A stretch of DNA of 64,000 nucleotides from Kitasatospora sp. A2-31 (lineage in GTDB: Bacteria; Actinomycetota; Actinomycetes; Streptomycetales; Streptomycetaceae), in the NCBI RefSeq assembly GCF_022288725.1, contig NZ_JAKNTA010000002.1:306518-370517 (forward strand). Reading direction: 5' to 3'. The position numbers were made by a program, and so were the translations under genes. Shown here piece after piece: positions 59,101-64,000 of the stretch. Each line of letters begins with the position of its first letter. Position 1 is the first letter of the stretch. Below the pieces are notes generated by a model. It was not told the DNA's origin and ran no database searches. It saw only the letters and a list, made by a program, of their open reading frames with translations.

Positions 59101-60063
59101 CTACGCCGACGGGACTCGGCCGCTCCCGCGCGCCGCACGTGCCGTCCGCAGCGCCCGCCGGACGGCGCGGGTGGCGATCGGCGGCAGCAGGTCGAGCGCG
59201 AGCCGCCGGGGCGCGGACCGGGGCGGCGCCGACGGCGCGGGGGCGGCGGGCCGGTTCAGGCGGACGACGCGGGCGCCCGCGATGGTGTCCTCGTCCACCG
59301 CGTAGCCCTCGGCCCGCCAGTCCCGGGCGAGCAGGGTCCGCTGGGCCGCCTCGGCGTCGCCCCACGTCCCGTAGAACTTCATCGGCGTCAGCAGGACCGG
59401 CTTCAGGCCACCGGTGAAGACCGCCTGCCAGACCGCCGCGGAGACACCGGGGGTGTGCTCCGAGCGGTAGTCGTCGAGGGCCACCAGCCCCTCGTCCGCC
59501 AGTGCCGCCCGGGCCACCTCGATGTCCCCGGCCACGTGCTCGTACAGATGGGAGGCGTCGATGTGGACGAACCGGCAGCTCCCGGCGGGGATCCGGCCGT
59601 CGGCCAGGACGGAGGTGGGAGCCTGGACGATCTCCGGCAGCTCGGGGTGGAAGGCGAGGTAGTTCGCCTCGAAGGCCGTCCGGGTGAGGGTCTTCCGGTA
59701 CGACATGATCATCTCGGCGGCGTTGTCGGCGTCCCCGGCCTCGGAGTCGAAGAGGTCGCAGACGGTCAGCCGTTCGCCCGGCTGCAGGTGGTCGCCGAGC
59801 AGGACCGCGCTGCGGCCGAGGTAGGCGCCGAGTTCGAGGATGTCGCCGGTACGGCCGGCCGCCGTCTGGGCGGCCAGGAGATGGCCGAAGGCCTCCTGGT
59901 CGACCTGGAAGAACCAGCCGGGGATGGCGTCCCGCGTGAGCGGTGCGGGGCGGACGGTTGCGGGCTCGGCAACGGGCACAGCGGCCTCCAGGGGTGCGGG
60001 CAGTGCCCGGACGCGCAGACGGCTCACCCCGCGGGGTGCCGCGGGTGTGAGGCGGATCATCAT
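59101..60063 (-). CDS. Class I SAM-dependent methyltransferase (Methyltransf_24 type)
   Basis: 320 residues. GDILELGAYLGRSAVLL is the SAM-binding motif I, VCDLFDSE motif II, and CRFVHIDASHLYEHV with ALDDY matches the Methyltransf_24 group, often linked to sugar or antibiotic methylation. The C-terminal 60 residues are Pro/Arg/Ala-rich. ATG at 60063, with a second ATG next to it. The substrate is unknown and no partner genes are adjacent. Confidence 0.87.
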   Translation of the reverse strand: MMIRLTPAAPRGVSRLRVRALPAPLEAAVPVAEPATVRPAPLTRDAIPGWFFQVDQEAFGHLLAAQTAAGRTGDILELGAYLGRSAVLLGDHLQPGERLTVCDLFDSEAGDADNAAEMIMSYRKTLTRTAFEANYLAFHPELPEIVQAPTSVLADGRIPAGSCRFVHIDASHLYEHVAGDIEVARAALADEGLVALDDYRSEHTPGVSAAVWQAVFTGGLKPVLLTPMKFYGTWGDAEAAQRTLLARDWRAEGYAVDEDTIAGARVVRLNRPAAPAPSAPPRSAPRRLALDLLPPIATRAVRRALRTARAARGSGRVPSA

Positions 60064-60389
60064 AGCTACGGCGGGGCCCGGTTGCGCCAGGCCCGGAACC
60101 CGGTTCTCCGCACAGCATTTCGCGTTTCGGCAGGGTGCGCCGCGGACGGTCCCGCGCAGGCCGACCGCTCCGCAGGCCCGGCCCCCTTCGCGGCCCGGCC
60201 CGACCTGTTCGGTCCTCTGGCCCGGCCCCGTCCTGCGGACCCCGGGCGAGTCCGTCCTCCCCGCCGTGTCCCGACACCCCGGCCCGCACCACCAGGCCCG
60301 GCCGCAACGGCTTCACCCGGCCGGGTATCCGGCGGGCGGGCTGCGGGCGGGCTGCGGGCGGGCTGCGGCGCAGCGGGCCCGCACCGCGG
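60064..60389. other. Intergenic stretch with 11-base tandem repeat
   Basis: 326 bases without a supported gene. GCGGGCGGGCT recurs about three times at 60331-60367, just downstream of the PadR gene, and may form structured RNA. The promoter of the methyltransferase gene should lie near 60070-60130. Confidence 0.5.
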
Positions 60390-60935
60390 TCAGCGGGCCG
60401 TGGTGGCGCCGTCCTCCAGCTCCGCGATCGTCTCGGCCAGCCACGCGCGCTCGGCCGCGCTGGACGCCCGGGCGACCAGCAGCATGCCGCGCCGGAACGG
60501 GTTCAGCTCCCGCTCGGCGGTGACGGGGCGGCCGTCGGCGTCGTAGAAGAAGCTGCTCGGCGCCTCCAGGAACGCCAACCGCCGGCGCAGCACCGCGGCC
60601 TGCCGGGCCGGGTCGGTGAGGCGGTCCAGGAAGGTCGCGACGGTGAAGAAGCGGATCTGGTCGGAGATCTCCACCTCCTCCGGATCGGAGAGCCGGCGCT
60701 CGAGCTCGGCCCGGCCCTCGGCGGTGAGTTCCAGGACCTGCCGGGCTGCGCCGCCGCTGCCCGGCTCGCTGCGCCGGACCAGCAGTCCGGCCTTCTCCAG
60801 GCGGGTGATGGCGGGGTAGAGCGCGCCGTCGCTGACCGGGCGCACGTGGCCGGTCAGGCCGGTGATGCGGGACTTCAACTCGTAGCCGTGCAGGGGCTCG
60901 TCGTACAGGAAGCCGAGGATCGCCAGGGTCAGCAC
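60390..60935 (-). CDS. PadR-family transcriptional regulator
   Basis: 181 residues. Winged helix: ILGFLYDEPLHGYELKSRI, then VSDGALYPAITRLEKAGLLV, the PadR signature. A C-terminal helical domain for dimerisation follows. GTG at 60935 after GGAAGGG. Divergent from a MATE efflux gene with nested inverted repeats between them; PadR proteins typically repress adjacent efflux genes until a drug binds. Confidence 0.92.
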   Translation of the reverse strand: MLTLAILGFLYDEPLHGYELKSRITGLTGHVRPVSDGALYPAITRLEKAGLLVRRSEPGSGGAARQVLELTAEGRAELERRLSDPEEVEISDQIRFFTVATFLDRLTDPARQAAVLRRRLAFLEAPSSFFYDADGRPVTAERELNPFRRGMLLVARASSAAERAWLAETIAELEDGATTAR

Positions 60936-60980
60936 AGTCGAGGCCCTTCCGTCGTCGCGCGCTCTGTCCGGGGATCATGC

Positions 60981-61027
60981 TACCTCTTGCCGAGGTGCCT
61001 CGTTTAGAGGTATCTCTATTCGAGGCA
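60981..61027. promoter_or_regulatory. Nested inverted repeats, probable PadR operator
   Basis: TACCTC (60981-60986) with GAGGTA (61007-61012); CGAGG-TG-CCTCG (60991-61002); TGCCTCG (60996-61002) with CGAGGCA (61021-61027). All lie between the divergent PadR and MATE starts. Confidence 0.6.
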
Positions 61028-61068
61028 CTGATGGCGCCGGGCCGATCGGGCCGCTGAAGGGGGGAATC

Positions 61069-62430
61069 ATGCGCGGACACCTGCCGCGGCTGATCGGACT
61101 GGCCGGGCCGGTCTACGGGGAACTGCTGTCCGGGGTGGTCGCCTCCGTCATCGGCACCTTCTGGGTGGCCGGTCTGGGCGGCTCCGCCGTCGCCGCCGTC
61201 ACCCTCGCGGGAACCGTGGAGAACCTGCTGCTCGGCCTCGTCCTCGTGGTCTCCTCCGGCACCACCGTCCGGCTCTCGCACGCGCTCGGGGCCGACGACC
61301 CCGCGGCCGCCGGCCGCACCGCGCGGGCGGCCTGGCGGCTCTGCGCGGCCGGCACCCTCCTGCTCGCCGTGCCGGGCTTCCTGCTCCGCGAGCACCTCGC
61401 GGGGGTCTTCCTGGGCGGTGCGGCGGCCGGCCTCGCCGCGGACTACTTCGCGGTGGCCTTCCCCGCCTTCGGGCTCTTCTTCGGCCAGCGCGTCGCCGAC
61501 GAGCTGTTCAAGGGCGCCGGCGACACCCGCACGCCCATGCGGATGGCCCTGCTCTCCAACGCCCTGCTGCTGCTCCTCGACCCGCTGCTGATCCTCGGCG
61601 CGGGCCCCCTCCCCGCCCTCGGCGTCACGGGGGCGGCCCTCGCCCTGGCCCTCTCCCGCGCCGTGGCCTTCGCCGTCACCCTGGTGCTCCGCCGCCGCCG
61701 GCGGACGCCCGCGCCGTCCGGCGGGACGGGCTCGACGATGCGCGGGATCGTCGCCGCCGGAGCGCCGTTCGGCCTGGACTTCACCGCCCGGATGGGCGTG
61801 GGCACGGTGCAGCTCGGCCTGGTCGCCGCCTTCGGCGTCCCGGCCGTGGCGGGCTACGGCGTCGGCTACCGCGTCCTGCTGATCGTCACCATGGCCTTCT
61901 ACGCCGTGCGGCAGGCCGCGGTGATCGAGTCCGCCCGGCTCGCCGGCGGGGGCGACACCGCGGCGCTGCGCACCCTCGGCCGGGACACCGCGCGGCTGGC
62001 CGCGGCACTCGGGGCCGGCGCCGCCGTGCTCTGCGCGGTGCTCGCCGTGCCGGTGACGGCGCTGTTCACCGACGACCCGGCGGTGGCCGGCGAGGCGGTC
62101 GGGTTCCTGCGGATGGCGGGCCTCTACCTGCTGCCGTACGCGCTGGTGGTGGCGCTCGGCGGGGTGTACCAGGCCTCCGGCGCGGGCCGGCCGCTGGTGG
62201 TGGCCGTGCTGCTCGGCCTCGGCGTCCAGCTCGGCGCCGGGGCCGCCCTCTCCGGCCCGCTCGGGGTGGACGGCCTCTGGGCCGGCATGACGGTGGGCGC
62301 GGTGGCCCAACTCGCCCTGATGCGACTGCTGGTCGGTCGCCGCCCGGTGGTGCCGGTGGTGGCAGGCGCGGAGGTGCCGGCCCGCGGGCCGGCGGTACCG
62401 GCCGAGCGGGTGCTGGAGATGGCGGACTGA
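61069..62430 (+). CDS. MATE-family efflux transporter
   Basis: 453 residues with about 12 membrane helices in two homologous halves. LAGPVYGELLSGVVASVIGT opens helix 1; QRVADELFKGAGDTRTPM and GVYQASGAGRPL are the family's inter-helix motifs at the middle and end. Exports drugs or metabolites with Na+ or H+. ATG at 61069 after AAGGGGGG. Under probable control of the divergent PadR protein. Confidence 0.93.
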   Translation: MRGHLPRLIGLAGPVYGELLSGVVASVIGTFWVAGLGGSAVAAVTLAGTVENLLLGLVLVVSSGTTVRLSHALGADDPAAAGRTARAAWRLCAAGTLLLAVPGFLLREHLAGVFLGGAAAGLAADYFAVAFPAFGLFFGQRVADELFKGAGDTRTPMRMALLSNALLLLLDPLLILGAGPLPALGVTGAALALALSRAVAFAVTLVLRRRRRTPAPSGGTGSTMRGIVAAGAPFGLDFTARMGVGTVQLGLVAAFGVPAVAGYGVGYRVLLIVTMAFYAVRQAAVIESARLAGGGDTAALRTLGRDTARLAAALGAGAAVLCAVLAVPVTALFTDDPAVAGEAVGFLRMAGLYLLPYALVVALGGVYQASGAGRPLVVAVLLGLGVQLGAGAALSGPLGVDGLWAGMTVGAVAQLALMRLLVGRRPVVPVVAGAEVPARGPAVPAERVLEMAD

Positions 62431-62506
62431 CCCGGCGGGAGGCCCCGGCGCTGCACCGCCCCGGCTCCGGGTCCACCGCACCGGCTCCGGGTCCCACCAC
62501 CCGGCG

Positions 62507-63904
62507 CTACACCTCGACCGCGGTGGTGGCCGGTGCGGCCTCCGCGGGCTCCTCCGCCCGGCCGGACGAGGCCGGGAGCCGGAGGGCGAGCAGGGCGCCG
62601 GCTGCTGCGGCGGCGGCGAGGGCCAGGAGGGCGGGGCCCATCGCCGCCGTGAGCGGCCGGCCCGCCGTGAGGGTGGTGGCGGCGGCCACGCCCAGGACCG
62701 GGCCGACGTTCATGGCGGTCTGCTGGAGGCCCCCCGCGACGCCCGCATCGGCCACCGACGCGTCGCGGACGAGGACGGCGGTGGCGGTGACCATCACCGT
62801 CCCGAACCCGGTGCCCAGCAGCAGGAAGCAGCCGCAGACCACCGCCGTGGGCGAGCCCTGGTCGAGCCGGGAGGCCAGCAGGACGCCCAGCGTGACCAGC
62901 AGCGCCCCGGCGACCACCGTGCGGCGCGGTCCGTGGCGGCGCATCAGCCCGGCCGAGGCCGGGGCGGCCAGCACCATGGCCACCGCGAGCGGTAGCGCTC
63001 GGAGCGCACTGCCGAGCGGGTCCAGGAGGAGTACCTCCTGCAGGTAGTACGTCCCCAGGAACAGGGTGCCGAAGACCGCCGCGGAGGCTGTGAGGAGCAC
63101 CCCGAGCGCGGAGCCGACCGTCGCGGAGCGGAGCATGCGGGGCGGCAGCAGCGGGCGGGCCGTCCGCCGCTCGTGCCGGACGAAGGCGGCGCCGAGCAGG
63201 GCGGCGGCGAGGAGCCCGAATGCGGTGACCGCGGACCAGCCGCGGTCGGGGATGCCGACCAGGGCGTGCACCAGGCAGGCCAGTGCCGCCGCGAGCAGGC
63301 CCGCGCCCGGCAGGTCGAGTCCGGGGGCACGGTCGGTGGGCGGCTGTGGCAGGCGGACCAGCAGGGCGGCGGCCCCGACCGCGACGGCGGGTGCGACGGT
63401 CAGGAAGAAGACGGCCCGCCATCCCAGGTGGGCGGTCAGGGCGCCGCCGGCCACCGGCCCGGCGGCGGCCGCCAGACCGATCGCGCTGGTGCGCAGCGCG
63501 ATCGGCAGGGCGAGCCGGTCGGCGGGGTAGGCGGCGCGCAGCATGCCGAGCGTGGCGGGCTGCAGCAGCGCCCCCGACACCCCCTGGACGGCGCGCAGTG
63601 CGATGACCCACCCGACGCCGGGCGCCAGGCCGATCCCGGCGGAGGAGGCGGCGAAACCCAGCACGCCCGCGGCGAACACCCGTTGGTGGCCGTAGCGGTC
63701 GCCGAGGCGTCCGGCCAGGACCAGCAGGCCGGCCACCGCGATGAGGTAGGCGGTGCTGGTCCACTGCACCTGGGCGAACGTGGCGTGCAGTTCGCGCTGC
63801 ATGCTGGGCTGCGCGACGGTGAGCACGGTGCCGTCGAGGGCGACGATCGCCGCGCCGGTGATGCTCCCGGCCAGCACGAGCCGGCGGCGCCCGGCCGCGG
63901 TCAC
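62507..63904 (-). CDS. MFS drug exporter (DHA2-type)
   Basis: 465 residues, about 14 membrane helices. VALDGTVLTVAQPSMQREL and GRLGDRYGHQRVF (motif A) are typical, with RAVQGVSGALLQPATLG (motif B/C region). A proton-driven multidrug or metabolite exporter. GTG at 63904 overlaps the upstream gene's stop (GTGA), so the two form an operon. The C-terminal tail is Ala/Glu-rich. Converges with the MATE gene across 76 bases. Confidence 0.93.
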   Translation of the reverse strand: MTAAGRRRLVLAGSITGAAIVALDGTVLTVAQPSMQRELHATFAQVQWTSTAYLIAVAGLLVLAGRLGDRYGHQRVFAAGVLGFAASSAGIGLAPGVGWVIALRAVQGVSGALLQPATLGMLRAAYPADRLALPIALRTSAIGLAAAAGPVAGGALTAHLGWRAVFFLTVAPAVAVGAAALLVRLPQPPTDRAPGLDLPGAGLLAAALACLVHALVGIPDRGWSAVTAFGLLAAALLGAAFVRHERRTARPLLPPRMLRSATVGSALGVLLTASAAVFGTLFLGTYYLQEVLLLDPLGSALRALPLAVAMVLAAPASAGLMRRHGPRRTVVAGALLVTLGVLLASRLDQGSPTAVVCGCFLLLGTGFGTVMVTATAVLVRDASVADAGVAGGLQQTAMNVGPVLGVAAATTLTAGRPLTAAMGPALLALAAAAAAGALLALRLPASSGRAEEPAEAAPATTAVEV

Positions 63905-64000
63905 CGGGTCTCCGGACCGAGGTGGGCGACGAGGGCGGCGTCCAGCAGGGGGCCGATGTCGTCGCTTCCGGAGGCGAGCCGGAGGCTGCCCCAGGAACGG
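63901..64000 (-). CDS. C-terminal fragment of a gene entering from the right
   Basis: Only the last 32 codons are visible (ending GPLLDAALVAHLGPETR and a TGA). The short piece does not identify the family. Its stop overlaps the MFS start, so it precedes the exporter in one operon. Confidence 0.7.
   Translation of the reverse strand, partial: RSWGSLRLASGSDDIGPLLDAALVAHLGPETR

Overview
The window is very GC-rich DNA with the codon use, GTG/TTG starts and purine-rich ribosome-binding sites of an actinomycete, most likely Streptomyces or Kitasatospora. It reads as an accessory, chromosome-arm-like region: two specialised-metabolite loci, a possible small peptide locus, two ABC-transporter blocks, many TetR/PadR regulators with visible operators, and traces of gene decay. 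No tRNA, rRNA, CRISPR array or intact transposase was seen.

Left edge (1-5105, minus): the first part of a nonribosomal peptide synthetase, C-A-T-C-A, leaving the window inside the second A domain. Its two modules share near-identical DNA blocks. The substrate-binding part of A1 has codon use quite unlike the A-domain DNA around it, which suggests a natural subdomain exchange. Next come a fused Mrr-type nuclease-TerD protein (5595-6686) and two adjacent AlkB-like 2-oxoglutarate/Fe(II) dioxygenase paralogues (6854-8891).

9077-24682 (minus) is a tightly overlapping six-gene operon. It encodes a polyunsaturated-fatty-acid/glycolipid-type iterative polyketide synthase: subunit 1 is PfaD-like ER-KS-AT-ACP-KR and subunit 2 is KS-AT-DH-phosphopantetheinyl transferase. 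A free ACP, an alpha/beta hydrolase, a glycosyltransferase and a methyltransferase follow. The set contains reduction, dehydration and carrier-activation functions plus sugar transfer and methylation, so a glycosylated, methylated lipid-like product is inferred. A divergent trio (25119-27391: XRE regulator, ImmA/IrrE-like metallopeptidase, MAB_1171c-like membrane protein) faces it across a shared promoter region.

27481-31467 (minus) holds the most intriguing set: a 31-codon peptide gene with a perfect ribosome-binding site, a hairpin directly after it, a membrane M50-type metalloprotease with a PqqD/RRE-like N-terminus, and a TPR protein with a degenerate ATPase region and a TTA codon. Short tandem repeats lie between and after the genes, and a long inverted repeat lies upstream of the peptide.

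31791-45259 holds a DUF3105 membrane protein, a MacB/FtsX-type ABC system (two giant permeases, two ATPases), an acyl-AMP ligase, a P-loop protein and a type II thioesterase. 45513-64000 is a patchwork: a secreted subtilase, an FBP-domain protein, several regulator/target divergent pairs (TetR/DUF1348-like, TetR/SDR, PadR/MATE), GNAT, DUF4389, a sorbitol-dehydrogenase-like small subunit followed by a decayed GMC oxidoreductase, an IS256-like transposase remnant, an isocitrate-lyase/PEP-mutase family enzyme, an acyltransferase, a PAP2-like protein, a methyltransferase and an MFS exporter.
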